From contig WGAT01000050.1 of assembly GCA_015494715.1 (NCBI GenBank), positions 1 through 59,624 of the forward strand: a stretch of DNA of 59,624 bases, given 5' to 3'. The position numbers and the translations under genes were made by a program. Positions 14,673 to 23,980 of the stretch are shown piece after piece (position 1 is the stretch's first letter; each line of letters starts with the position of its first letter). The notes beneath the pieces are model-generated. The model did no database searches, was not told the origin of the DNA, and saw only the letters and a program-made list of their open reading frames with translations. Source of the stretch: Campylobacterota bacterium (GTDB lineage: Bacteria; Campylobacterota; Campylobacteria; Campylobacterales; Nitratiruptoraceae).

Positions 14673-15807
14673 CCTACCTACGGTCAGTAAGATTAGGACG
14701 TTAAGCGATATTAAAACGATCGCTTTGGAGTGGACTCCGGTATATGACGAGAGAATCCAAGGCTACTATCTATATAGAAAACATGGCTCTAAGCTCAAGC
14801 GTATCGCCAAAATAGAAGATCGGTATCGTTCCCACTATTTAGATACCAATCTTGTGCCAGATACGCTTTATGAATATCGTATGAGCGCGTATGACAAACG
14901 AGGCAGAGAGTCTCGGGTCAGTCAGGCGGTGCGAGCCAAAACTTTGCCCATACCCGATTCGGTATCTTTTTTGGAGGCCATCGACCATTTGCCTAAAGAG
15001 GTCAAGTTGATCTGGCGACCCCATCCCTTTGAGCGGGTTGAGTGGTATATTATCGAGCGCACCGAGCCCGCACAGGAGAAATGGGAGCGACTTGCCACTT
15101 TGAAAGGGCGGCTCAATGCGGAGTATTTGGATAAAAATCTCAAAGATAACCATATCTACTACTATCGGGTATGGGTCAAAACTTGTGATGGTATTTTGTC
15201 CAATCCAAGCAAAACGGTCAAAGCCAATACGAAACCTCGCCCGTCGGTAGTACGAGGATTGCAAGCTACAACTAATCTACCAAAAAAGATTATCGTGCGC
15301 TGGAAACCAAATCCAGAGCCCGACATCGACCATTACAATGTCTATAGAAGCATTTTTGAGCTAGGACCTTATGTGGTGGCGGCCAAAACTAAACGGACCG
15401 AGTATGTGGATCTTGTGGGTGAAGACGGGGCAAAACGCTACTATAAAGTGACGGCCGTGGATAGTGATGGGCTTGAGAGTTTCAAACAAGATGTCCCCGT
15501 AGTAGGTCAGACGCTTCCTAAACCTTTGCCTCCCATGATCAAAGAGCAGCGTTTTCATAACGGCGCTTTATATTTGCGTTGGGAGTCTCCCGATAAGAGG
15601 GCGGTAAAATATATTGTCAAAAAGATCGAGAGAAACGGCTTTTTGAGTGAAAATGTTTATACCTTTACCAACGTACAAACGACCACCTTTACCGATGCGG
15701 GATTAAAGCCCGGGTTCAAATATATCTACAGTGTTATCGCCGTGGATAAATATGGCATCAAATCCAAGCCAAGTCCAGAAATTGTGATCAAGGTACCTAA
15801 AGAGTAA
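14575..15807 (+). CDS. flpA: FN3-repeat lipoprotein, FlpA-like
   Basis: A 410-residue lipoprotein: signal peptide with lipobox LSGC (Cys about 18), then about four fibronectin type III domains (roughly 35-125, 130-220, 225-315 and 320-408). Each shows the FN3 pattern of a Trp in strand B (LEWTP, LIWRP, VRWKP, LRWES) and a Tyr-rich strand F (YEYRMSAYD, YYYRVWV, RYYKVTAVD, FKYIYSVIAVD). Order and neighbours match C. jejuni Cj1279c, known as FlpA, a fibronectin-binding adhesin. Nothing else in the window suggests a host-associated organism, so the ancestral role may be in envelope architecture. I start at ATG 14575 because it begins the lipoprotein signal; the gene overlaps rluD by 98 bp and trmB by 1 bp. 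Confidence 0.85.
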   Translation: MRRSILAALLPILMMLSGCGVQPQPSKPKVDLSLPTVSKIRTLSDIKTIALEWTPVYDERIQGYYLYRKHGSKLKRIAKIEDRYRSHYLDTNLVPDTLYEYRMSAYDKRGRESRVSQAVRAKTLPIPDSVSFLEAIDHLPKEVKLIWRPHPFERVEWYIIERTEPAQEKWERLATLKGRLNAEYLDKNLKDNHIYYYRVWVKTCDGILSNPSKTVKANTKPRPSVVRGLQATTNLPKKIIVRWKPNPEPDIDHYNVYRSIFELGPYVVAAKTKRTEYVDLVGEDGAKRYYKVTAVDSDGLESFKQDVPVVGQTLPKPLPPMIKEQRFHNGALYLRWESPDKRAVKYIVKKIERNGFLSENVYTFTNVQTTTFTDAGLKPGFKYIYSVIAVDKYGIKSKPSPEIVIKVPKE

Positions 15808-16976
15808 TGCCTCATATCGCAGCAAAAAACATACAATTACCAGCTTTTCCGATAAAACGGGGGGAGTTTGAGTATCTATGGAAAGCTCAAGCCATCTATG
15901 CAAAGGAACAGCTAGTAGCAGTACGCTATAAGGAGTTAGCGTTTTTACTAGAAATAAAGCCAAAAAAGGATCATTATATTATTAAAGCCGACAAAGTGAC
16001 CCGACCGGCTCCTACCTTTATCGTCAAAGAGGCTTTGAGCAACTTTTGCGAGGCGGCAAGATGCCAAAGGCTATATGATAATCTGAGCCAAATAAAACCC
16101 TCGCATACGCAAAAAGCTCAGGGGTTCCTCAAAGGGATTGACTATTTTATCAACGATTTTCCAAAAGATAAGGAGGTATGCATAGAGGTAGGATTTGGCA
16201 GCGGTCGGCATCTATTGTACCAAGCCAAAAATAATCCTCATATTTTATTTATAGGGATTGAGGTACACAAACCCTCTATCGAGCAGCTTTTGGGTCAGAT
16301 CGCTTTGCAAAAGCTCGATAATATTTTAGTCGTAGATTACGATGCGAGACTTTTTATGGAGTTTGTACCCTCAAATATTGTTGGTACGATTTTCGTACAC
16401 TTTCCCATTCCTTGGGATAAAAAGCCTCATAGAAGAGTCATCTCCAAACCCTTTGTACAAGAGGCTAAACGGGTCTTAAAGCCGGGAAGTATTTTGGAGT
16501 TGCGTACCGATAGTATAAATTATTTTGAGTATGCTTTGGAAGTTTTTTTGGACGAGAAAAAAGCTCAGCTTGAAGTGACCAAAAATATCGCTCCGCCCGT
16601 AAGTAGTAAATATGAGGATCGATGGGTGCGATTGGGCAAGGATATTTACGATATTAGATTGAAGAATTTAGAGAACTCCAAAGAGTTGGAATTGGAGGGG
16701 GATTTTTCTTTTCAAAGCGGTGTAAAAAAAGAGCGTTTAATTGAGCTTATGGGTCAGACAAAGGTGTATGAGGACTTTTTTATCCATTTTCAAAAGCTCT
16801 ATTCAATAGATGAAAAGCGCAATCTCGTAGAGCTCTCCTTTGGGAGTTTTGATAGACCAGAGCATAAATATCTTTTGATAGACGTCAACACCATACGCTA
16901 CTTTCCCAAACAGCCAATACCCTCTAGGGCAAATAAAAAGGCCCATATCAAGATAGAAGAGTTGTTCAATGTCTAG
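15807..16976 (+). CDS. trmB: tRNA (guanine-N7-)-methyltransferase, long epsilonproteobacterial form
   Basis: Methylates G46 in the variable loop of tRNAs using SAM. The methyltransferase core lies at about 115-275: SAM motif EVGFGSGRHLLYQAK (about 127-141), FIGIEVHKPS (acidic residue contacting SAM ribose) and HFPIPWDKKPHRR, the TrmB signature. Most bacterial TrmB proteins are about 210-240 residues; this one has 389, with an N-terminal extension of about 110 residues and a C-terminal one of about 110, as I recall for Campylobacter homologues. Their role is unknown. Its ATG overlaps the lipoprotein stop (TAATG), and it overlaps ftsE by 8 nt, so translation is tightly coupled. Confidence 0.93.
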   Translation: MPHIAAKNIQLPAFPIKRGEFEYLWKAQAIYAKEQLVAVRYKELAFLLEIKPKKDHYIIKADKVTRPAPTFIVKEALSNFCEAARCQRLYDNLSQIKPSHTQKAQGFLKGIDYFINDFPKDKEVCIEVGFGSGRHLLYQAKNNPHILFIGIEVHKPSIEQLLGQIALQKLDNILVVDYDARLFMEFVPSNIVGTIFVHFPIPWDKKPHRRVISKPFVQEAKRVLKPGSILELRTDSINYFEYALEVFLDEKKAQLEVTKNIAPPVSSKYEDRWVRLGKDIYDIRLKNLENSKELELEGDFSFQSGVKKERLIELMGQTKVYEDFFIHFQKLYSIDEKRNLVELSFGSFDRPEHKYLLIDVNTIRYFPKQPIPSRANKKAHIKIEELFNV

Positions 16977-17649
16977 AGAAAAGAATGTAATTATCGCAAA
17001 GGATCTTTATTTAGAGTATAAAAAGGATGTCCCTATTATCAAAAACTCCACTTTTAGCATTAAAAGCGGCAGTTTCGTCTTTATTACAGGTCCTAGCGGA
17101 AGCGGGAAGAGTACATTGTTAAAATCTTTTTATGGCGAGTTGAAGCCAAAAGGCGGCAGTTTGCAAATAGGCGGGGTATCGCTCAACGACATCAAATCTT
17201 CTAAATTGGCTTTTTTAAGAAAATATTTAGGGATTATTTTTCAAGATTACAAGCTGATAAAAGAGTGGACGGTGGAAAAAAACGTAATGTTGCCTTTGCT
17301 GATAGCTGGATATTCCAAAGACGTATGTGAAGCTCAGACGAAACGTTTGTTAAAACATGTGCGTTTAAGTGGGAAGGAGAACTACTATCCGTTGGAGCTA
17401 AGCGGCGGAGAACAGCAGCGAGTAGCGATGGCGAGGGCTTTAGCCCACAATCCCGTCATCATTTTGGCCGATGAGCCTACGGGTAACTTGGACGAGTACT
17501 CCTCTAGGGTTATTTGGAATTTGCTCGAGGGAGCCAACGAACAGTTAGGTACGACCGTGGTAGTAGTGACCCATAGCATTCCAAACAATCTCAAAGTCCC
17601 TTTTAAACATTTTTATATCGAAAACGGAACGGTATATGAGATCTCTTAA
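16969..17649 (+). CDS. ftsE: Cell division ABC ATPase FtsE
   Basis: Cytoplasmic ATPase of the FtsEX complex, which uses ATP hydrolysis to drive the periplasmic activation of murein hydrolases at the septum. The 226-residue product has Walker A GPSGSGKST (about 42-50), the Q-loop in IIFQDYKLI, signature LSGGEQQRVAMARA (about 144-157), Walker B VIILADEPTGNLD and the switch His in VTHS. All ATPase residues are present. It lies directly upstream of ftsX, overlapping it by 14 nt, and next comes the activator envC: the classical ftsE-ftsX-envC order of this phylum. Confidence 0.94.
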   Translation: MSREKNVIIAKDLYLEYKKDVPIIKNSTFSIKSGSFVFITGPSGSGKSTLLKSFYGELKPKGGSLQIGGVSLNDIKSSKLAFLRKYLGIIFQDYKLIKEWTVEKNVMLPLLIAGYSKDVCEAQTKRLLKHVRLSGKENYYPLELSGGEQQRVAMARALAHNPVIILADEPTGNLDEYSSRVIWNLLEGANEQLGTTVVVVTHSIPNNLKVPFKHFYIENGTVYEIS

Positions 17650-18448
17650 AAATCACATCTCTTTGATCATTCCTCTTTTTGCCATTTTATTTGCGGTGGA
17701 GTTTTATTTTATCATCTCAAAGATTATTGCCGAGTATGAGGTGAATTTGAGCAAGGACTACTCCATTATCGTCGTATCCAAAAAGCCCCTTACCCTGCCT
17801 GAGCTCAAGGCGGTCGAACCCGATATCGCTTTGATTCAAGAAATCGATAGCGATTTGATTATCAAAAGATTGAAACAAAACGGGGTAGATGTAAATTATG
17901 AAGAACTAAAAAATTTTTTGCCCCATTTTTACAAAGTCTATCTGAGCAGCTTTCCCTCGGCCGATATGCTTGAGCATATCAAGCAAGTGCTTCGCGGGGT
18001 GGACGGCGTGACGAGAGTGGAGACCTTTACGAAAGTACACGAGAAGATGTACCATTTCTTGATTTTTTTGAAAAAAATATCGAAATTTTTTCTTGGCATC
18101 ATTTTTGTGACCAGTATTATGCTGGTATTTAAACAGATCGAGATTTGGAACCTAGAGCATAGCGAGCGAATGTATATTATGGCTCTTTTTGGCGCTCCTT
18201 TATGGATGAGGAACGCCATCTTGATCAAGCTTTCGGTTATCGATACCGTTATTAGCACGATACTCGTTTATCTTATCTACTCCTATTTGCTCTCTACCAA
18301 ATATCTCAAAGAGCTTTTGGGTTTTGAAAATATTACGATCTCTGCGCAAGATCTGCTCAAAGATATGGGATGGCTTTTTGCTTTGGGGATTTTGATATCG
18401 GTAGTTAATGTACTTATCGTTTCGTGGAGGCAACCAAAGATCGCATGA
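17636..18448 (+). CDS. ftsX: Cell division permease-like protein FtsX
   Basis: Four-helix membrane partner of FtsE that passes conformational change to EnvC in the periplasm. The 270-residue protein has TM1 at about 10-30, a periplasmic domain (about 35-135, the known binding site for EnvC-type activators), then TM2-TM4 in the C-terminal half (about 145-165, 195-225 and 240-260). The ATG 17636 overlaps ftsE by 14 nt, and its TGA overlaps the envC ATG by 4 nt. Sequence conservation in FtsX is generally low; the assignment relies on topology and on this gene position. Confidence 0.9.
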   Translation: MRSLKNHISLIIPLFAILFAVEFYFIISKIIAEYEVNLSKDYSIIVVSKKPLTLPELKAVEPDIALIQEIDSDLIIKRLKQNGVDVNYEELKNFLPHFYKVYLSSFPSADMLEHIKQVLRGVDGVTRVETFTKVHEKMYHFLIFLKKISKFFLGIIFVTSIMLVFKQIEIWNLEHSERMYIMALFGAPLWMRNAILIKLSVIDTVISTILVYLIYSYLLSTKYLKELLGFENITISAQDLLKDMGWLFALGILISVVNVLIVSWRQPKIA

Positions 18449-19620
18449 AACTCTTCGTACTTTTTTTATTGTTACCGCTGTTTCTTTTAGGTTCTTCCAT
18501 CGATCAAAAGATCAAACGATCCAAAAAACAGCTCCAAACTACCCAACGCCAGATCCAAGGTCTTAATCTCAAGCTTGCCAAAATAGCGCGTACCATCAAA
18601 GCTTTGCAAAAGGATCTGCTTCAAATAACGGGGCAGCTCAAAACGCTCAATAATGATTTGGCGGTTTTGAATATGGTATACAAGGAGAAGTTGGACCGTA
18701 GCGAAGAGCTGAAAAAAAAGATCGAGGAGCTGACGCAAAAGGCGGGGAATTTAAAGCAGAGTATGGTTTTGCTCATCTCTCGCTCTTTTTCCAAAGCGTT
18801 GCTCCTCTCGTCTATGAAAAATCCGACCCAAGAGGATATTTTGCAAGAGGAGACGCTCAAAGCGATTCAATCTAATGCTCAAGATAGGCTCAAGCGTGTC
18901 AGTACGGAGTACAATCAGATCAAGGAGAATTTGGAAAAGAGCCGCAAAGAGTTAGCTGATATCCAATCCCAAATTCAGGTCCTTTTGCAAAAAAAAAGCG
19001 AGCTTGAGCGTTTGAAGCTGGTTAAGGCAAAGAAGATGGAGGAGCTCCAAAGGCTAAAGAATAAGTACCATAAAGAGCTTCAAGCTTTAGTGGATGAGCA
19101 AAAATCTTTGGCCAAAACTTTGCGGCGCCTCAAAATCCTTAAAGGTAAAGAGGTGGTGCGCAGACGCTCCTCCAAGCTTAAGGTCAAAAAGTATGGGGAA
19201 AAAAGTTATAAAAAGTTGCGCACCGTGCATTATAGAGGTCCAAAGACCATCCCTCCATTAGAAAACTTCGTGATTACCAAACGCTATGGAGTCTATAAAG
19301 ATCCTATTTACAACATCGAAATTCCAAACGAAAATATCGAACTTAAACCTTTGACGCCAAACGCGAGGGTGAGAAATGTGCTCAACGGCCGTGTTATTTT
19401 GGCCAAATGGACCCCACACCTTAAAAATGTCGTGATTGTAAAGCATCCCAACGGCCTTTATACCATTTATGCCTATTTGGATAAACTATCGCCCTATATC
19501 AAAAAGGGACGCAGGATCAAAAAGGGCTATATCATCGGACGTGTCAGTACCAAGCTCATTTTTGAGGTGACCAAAAACAGCGCTCATATCAATCCTTTGG
19601 AACTTATTCGAGTTAGATAA
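18445..19620 (+). CDS. envC: Murein hydrolase activator EnvC (coiled coil plus degenerate LytM)
   Basis: Periplasmic activator recruited by FtsEX to switch on N-acetylmuramoyl-L-alanine amidases at the septum. The 391-residue product has a signal peptide (to about residue 18), a long charged coiled coil (about 22-235) and a C-terminal M23/LytM-like domain (about 270-390). The catalytic HxxxD and HxH metal-binding residues expected in active M23 peptidases are not seen: the HxH position reads IFEV. This is the signature of activator rather than enzyme. I start at ATG 18445 (ATGA overlap with ftsX). The likely target amidase is encoded at 25078-26445 in the same cluster. Confidence 0.92.
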   Translation: MKLFVLFLLLPLFLLGSSIDQKIKRSKKQLQTTQRQIQGLNLKLAKIARTIKALQKDLLQITGQLKTLNNDLAVLNMVYKEKLDRSEELKKKIEELTQKAGNLKQSMVLLISRSFSKALLLSSMKNPTQEDILQEETLKAIQSNAQDRLKRVSTEYNQIKENLEKSRKELADIQSQIQVLLQKKSELERLKLVKAKKMEELQRLKNKYHKELQALVDEQKSLAKTLRRLKILKGKEVVRRRSSKLKVKKYGEKSYKKLRTVHYRGPKTIPPLENFVITKRYGVYKDPIYNIEIPNENIELKPLTPNARVRNVLNGRVILAKWTPHLKNVVIVKHPNGLYTIYAYLDKLSPYIKKGRRIKKGYIIGRVSTKLIFEVTKNSAHINPLELIRVR

Positions 19621-19622
19621 AA

Positions 19623-19646
19623 ATTTAATCGAGTGTTAAATCTTTT
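19623..19646 (+). terminator. Weak intrinsic terminator after envC
   Basis: An AT-only hairpin ATTTAA/TTAAAT (19623-19628 with 19636-19641) with a 7-nt loop, followed by CTTTTT. The stem is weak, so it may only attenuate transcription before the pyrH promoter. Confidence 0.3.
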
Positions 19647-19650
19647 TAGA

Positions 19651-20409
<759 letters not shown>

Positions 20410-20412
20410 TGT

Positions 20413-20628
20413 ATGAGATTGGAAAAAATTACGGCGGAAGCTTTGGAAAAGGTGGGGTATGATCGCTATTTGCTCTCCCTTGGCGTGGCGCAAAGGGCCA
20501 ACGAATTGGCTCTTGGCAAACCGCCTCTTATCGATGTGGATGTAAAAAAGTACAAATATACCGATATCGCTTTGATGGAGATAGCCCAAGGGAAGCTAAA
20601 GATCGTGCTCGATAAGAGCGAGGATTGA
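20413..20628 (+). CDS. rpoZ: RNA polymerase omega subunit
   Basis: Small subunit that chaperones the beta' subunit and, in proteobacteria, forms part of the ppGpp site. The 71-residue protein starts MRLEKITAEALEKV and keeps YLLSLGVAQRANEL and ALMEIAQGKL, matching short epsilonproteobacterial omegas. AAGGAG lies 7 nt upstream of the ATG. Its TGA shares one base with the spoT ATG, so the ppGpp-related subunit and the ppGpp synthetase/hydrolase are translationally coupled, an arrangement common in proteobacteria. Confidence 0.93.
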   Translation: MRLEKITAEALEKVGYDRYLLSLGVAQRANELALGKPPLIDVDVKKYKYTDIALMEIAQGKLKIVLDKSED

Positions 20629-22772
20629 TGCAAGAATTTGTCGAAAAAATTCGCTCTGTTCAAGATGTGCGGGAGGCCACAAAGCTACTCTACGATATGT
20701 GCCCACATAACGCCAAAATTGAGGAGGCGCTGGAATTTGCCAAAGAGGCGCATAGGGGCCAATATCGAAAAAGTGGCGAGCCTTACATCATCCATCCCAT
20801 TTTAGTAGCGGCGATTACAGCATATGTAACGGCCGAAGAGGAGATGGTCATTGCCGCTTTGTTGCACGATGTAGTAGAAGATACGAGTTTTAGTATTGAA
20901 GATATTCAAAAGCGTTTTGGACAAAATGTGGCCGATTTGGTAGAGGGGCTTACTAAAATCGTGGCTATACGAAGTGAAGAGCTCATTCCTTCTAGTTCGG
21001 ACGAGAAACTTATCACTTCGGCTCTTTCTTTTCGCAAAATGCTCATTGCCTCGATAAAAGATGTGCGAGTCCTTATCGTCAAGCTGTGTGATAGGCTGCA
21101 CAATATGCTAACTTTGGATGCTTTGGCGCCAAACAAGCAAAAGCGTATCGCCGAGGAGACTTTGGTAGTCTATGCTCCCATAGCCCATCGTTTAGGAATT
21201 GCCTCCATCAAAAATCTTTTGGAGGATTTGAGTTTTTACTATCTCTTTCCTCAAGAGTATAAAAAAATAGATCAGTTTATTAGCTCGCACAAGTTAGAGC
21301 TGCAAATGAAACTCAACGGATTTATCGATGAGGTCAAAAAGAAAATCGTCCAAAACGGGCTTCGAGCTGACGAGTTTGAGATTCTTGGTCGTATCAAACA
21401 CTACTACTCGATCTATCTAAAAATGCAACGAAAAGGGATCTCCATAGAAGAGGTGCTCGATCTTTTGGCCATTCGCATACTGGTGCGGCATAAGCTCGAT
21501 TGTTACAAAGTGCTAGGGATTGTCCATACCAATTTCAAGCCTCTTATTATGCGCTTTAAGGATTACATAGCGATCCCAAAAGAGAATGGCTATCAGACCA
21601 TCCATACCACCGTTTTTGACGATGCGAGTATCTTTGAGGTACAAATTCGCACCTTTGATATGCACCGAACCGCCGAATATGGAGTGGCGGCCCACTGGAA
21701 ATATAAGATGGGCGATACCAATGTCAATCTCAAGTGGCTGGAGAATTTGCAGTATCAAAACGACAACATTGAAGAGTTTTACGAGCTGGTCAAAAACGAT
21801 CTATTTAGCGAGGATATCTCCGTCTTTTCTCCCAAAGGGGATCTTTTTACTTTGCCAAGAGGTGCGGTGGCTTTGGATTTTGCCTATGCGATCCATACCG
21901 ATGTTGGTAACAGGGCCAAAGCGGCGTATATCAACAAACAAAAAAAAACCCTGTTAACGGAGCTAAAAAACGGGGATATCGTGCGTATAGAACTAGCCGA
22001 TGAGCCGATTTTGAGATGTAGTTGGATCGATGCGGTCAAAACTTCCAAGGCAAAAGAGCAGATGCGCTTTTTATGCCGCCAAAAGTATAAAGAGATTAGT
22101 TCCAAAGCGGCCATAAATATTCTTGCCAATGAGTTGCGCATCCATCCCGCCCAAATCAAAGAGTGGATAAAAAAGGAGGGATTGGAGAACTCCTTGCATC
22201 GTATCGCTACGGAACTCAACTATCTCAAAGAGGTAAAAAATCGCTATTTGAGCGAATATCGAAAATCTAAAAGGATGCTCTATCTACTCTCGCCAAAATA
22301 TGCGAAGCTACAAAAAAAAGAGATAGAAAATTTTGTCTTTTATACCAGCCACGCTATTTCTAAGGTGGAGTTTGATTACTGCTGTCATCCAAAGCGTGGG
22401 GATGAGATCGTAGCGTTTAGAAAAGATGGCACGGCCGTCATTCATCAAAAAATGTGTCACAAAGCCCAAAAGCTTATCGAACAAAATGAGCCGATGCTCT
22501 TTGTGGAGTGGAAAAAAGATAGTATGCCGCGCTTTAAACTTATAGCTTTGCTGCCGGATAAAAAAGGCGCTTTGGCCGACTTTTTACACCATCTGGGTAA
22601 AATGGATATCAACATCAAAACGATTGAGCTTGGTAAAAATATTGAGCAGACAAATCTGTGCGAGATGGAGTTTGAGGCTCCTTTGGACGATATGGAACTT
22701 TTAAGGAAAAAAATAGCGCAAAAAGTTAAAATTATCGAATTTATTCAAGCAGACGATGCGTACAATCAATAG
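20628..22772 (+). CDS. spoT: Bifunctional (p)ppGpp synthetase/hydrolase (SpoT/Rel)
   Basis: Controls the alarmone (p)ppGpp; epsilonproteobacteria normally have this single long RSH enzyme. The 714-residue protein has the HD hydrolase domain (about 40-190, with HRGQYRKSGEPYIIHP and the metal-binding LLHDVVEDT), the synthetase domain (about 235-350, with RIKHYYSIYLKM, KDYIAIPKENGYQTIH, and EVQIRT), TGS (about 390-450), a helical region, and a C-terminal ACT domain (about 640-710). Both active sites look intact, so both activities are expected. I start at ATG 20628, which shares a base with the rpoZ stop. Confidence 0.96.
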   Translation: MQEFVEKIRSVQDVREATKLLYDMCPHNAKIEEALEFAKEAHRGQYRKSGEPYIIHPILVAAITAYVTAEEEMVIAALLHDVVEDTSFSIEDIQKRFGQNVADLVEGLTKIVAIRSEELIPSSSDEKLITSALSFRKMLIASIKDVRVLIVKLCDRLHNMLTLDALAPNKQKRIAEETLVVYAPIAHRLGIASIKNLLEDLSFYYLFPQEYKKIDQFISSHKLELQMKLNGFIDEVKKKIVQNGLRADEFEILGRIKHYYSIYLKMQRKGISIEEVLDLLAIRILVRHKLDCYKVLGIVHTNFKPLIMRFKDYIAIPKENGYQTIHTTVFDDASIFEVQIRTFDMHRTAEYGVAAHWKYKMGDTNVNLKWLENLQYQNDNIEEFYELVKNDLFSEDISVFSPKGDLFTLPRGAVALDFAYAIHTDVGNRAKAAYINKQKKTLLTELKNGDIVRIELADEPILRCSWIDAVKTSKAKEQMRFLCRQKYKEISSKAAINILANELRIHPAQIKEWIKKEGLENSLHRIATELNYLKEVKNRYLSEYRKSKRMLYLLSPKYAKLQKKEIENFVFYTSHAISKVEFDYCCHPKRGDEIVAFRKDGTAVIHQKMCHKAQKLIEQNEPMLFVEWKKDSMPRFKLIALLPDKKGALADFLHHLGKMDINIKTIELGKNIEQTNLCEMEFEAPLDDMELLRKKIAQKVKIIEFIQADDAYNQ

Positions 22773-22780
22773 GAGGAGAG

Positions 22781-23980
22781 ATGCTACAAGAGGCCTTAGC
22801 CGAAATCAAAAGAGGAACGGCGGAAATTATAGATGAACAAAAAATCACAAAACTTTTAGAAGGCTACTTCAAAGAGGGGAAAAACTACACTGTCAAAGCC
22901 GGCTTTGATCCTACTGCTCCTGATTTGCATCTTGGTCATACGGTACTTTTACAAAAGCTTGCCGCTTTTCAAAAATATGGGGGCATTGTGCAGTTTATCA
23001 TCGGAGATTTTACCGCAATGATAGGCGATCCTACCGGCAAGAGCGAGACGAGAAAGAAGCTTGATCGCTCTACCGTTGAAAAAAATGCCCAAAGTTACAA
23101 AGAGCAGGTCTTTAAAGTCCTAGATCCAGATAAAACGCAAGTGGTTTTTAATTCCGCTTGGCTTGATGCTTTGGGGGCGAGCGGATTGGTGGAGCTCACG
23201 ACGCTGTTTAGCGTGGCAAGGATGTTGGAACGAGACGACTTTGAGAAGCGCTTCAAAGCGGGTAAATCTATTGCCATCAGCGAGTTTATCTATCCCCTGC
23301 TTCAAGGCTATGATAGCGTATATCTAAAAAGCGATATCGAAATAGGTGGAACCGACCAAAAATTCAACCTCTTGATGGGGCGCCATCTGCAAAGAAGCTA
23401 CGGCATAGGCAAAGAGCAGGCGGTTTTGATGATGCCGATCCTCGAGGGATTGGACGGGGTACAAAAGATGAGCAAATCCCTTGGCAACTATATCGGCGTG
23501 ACCGAAGCGCCCAATACGATGTTTGCCAAACTCATGAGTATTAGCGATGAACTGATGTGGCGCTACTATGAGCTGCTCAGCTCCAAGAGCCTTGAAGAGA
23601 TAGCCACGCTCAAAGAAGGAGTCGCCTCTGGGCGGTTGCATCCAAAAAGAGTCAAAGAGCTTTTGGCTATGGAGATCGTGGCGCGCTACCATAACGAAGA
23701 GGCGGCAAAAAAGGCCAAAGAGGAGTTTGACAAAATCCATAAGAAGAATGAGATCCCAAGCGACATCAAAGAGGTCTCTCTCCAAGGTCCAATCTGGATA
23801 GCCAAAGCTTTGGTAGAAGCTGGGATAGAGCCATCTACTTCGCAAGCTAGACGCGATATCCAAGCTGGGGCCGTACGCTTGAATAAGGAGAAAGTCCAAG
23901 ATATCAATTTACAGCTTCAAAGCGGAGAGTATATCGCGCAAGTGGGTAAAAGAAAATTTGCGAAATTAAAGGTAGAGTGA
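22781..23980 (+). CDS. tyrS: Tyrosine--tRNA ligase
   Basis: Class I synthetase charging tRNA-Tyr. The 399-residue protein has the HIGH-type motif PDLHLGHTVLL (about 48-58), GGTDQKFNLLMGR for tyrosine binding, and KMSKSLGNYIG (about 229-239). A C-terminal S4 RNA-binding domain (about 340-395, with ARRDIQAGAVRLN) is present. Length fits the TyrZ-like subgroup of about 400 residues. The ATG is preceded by AGGAGG, and the TGA shares one base with the next gene's ATG. Confidence 0.97.
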   Translation: MLQEALAEIKRGTAEIIDEQKITKLLEGYFKEGKNYTVKAGFDPTAPDLHLGHTVLLQKLAAFQKYGGIVQFIIGDFTAMIGDPTGKSETRKKLDRSTVEKNAQSYKEQVFKVLDPDKTQVVFNSAWLDALGASGLVELTTLFSVARMLERDDFEKRFKAGKSIAISEFIYPLLQGYDSVYLKSDIEIGGTDQKFNLLMGRHLQRSYGIGKEQAVLMMPILEGLDGVQKMSKSLGNYIGVTEAPNTMFAKLMSISDELMWRYYELLSSKSLEEIATLKEGVASGRLHPKRVKELLAMEIVARYHNEEAAKKAKEEFDKIHKKNEIPSDIKEVSLQGPIWIAKALVEAGIEPSTSQARRDIQAGAVRLNKEKVQDINLQLQSGEYIAQVGKRKFAKLKVE

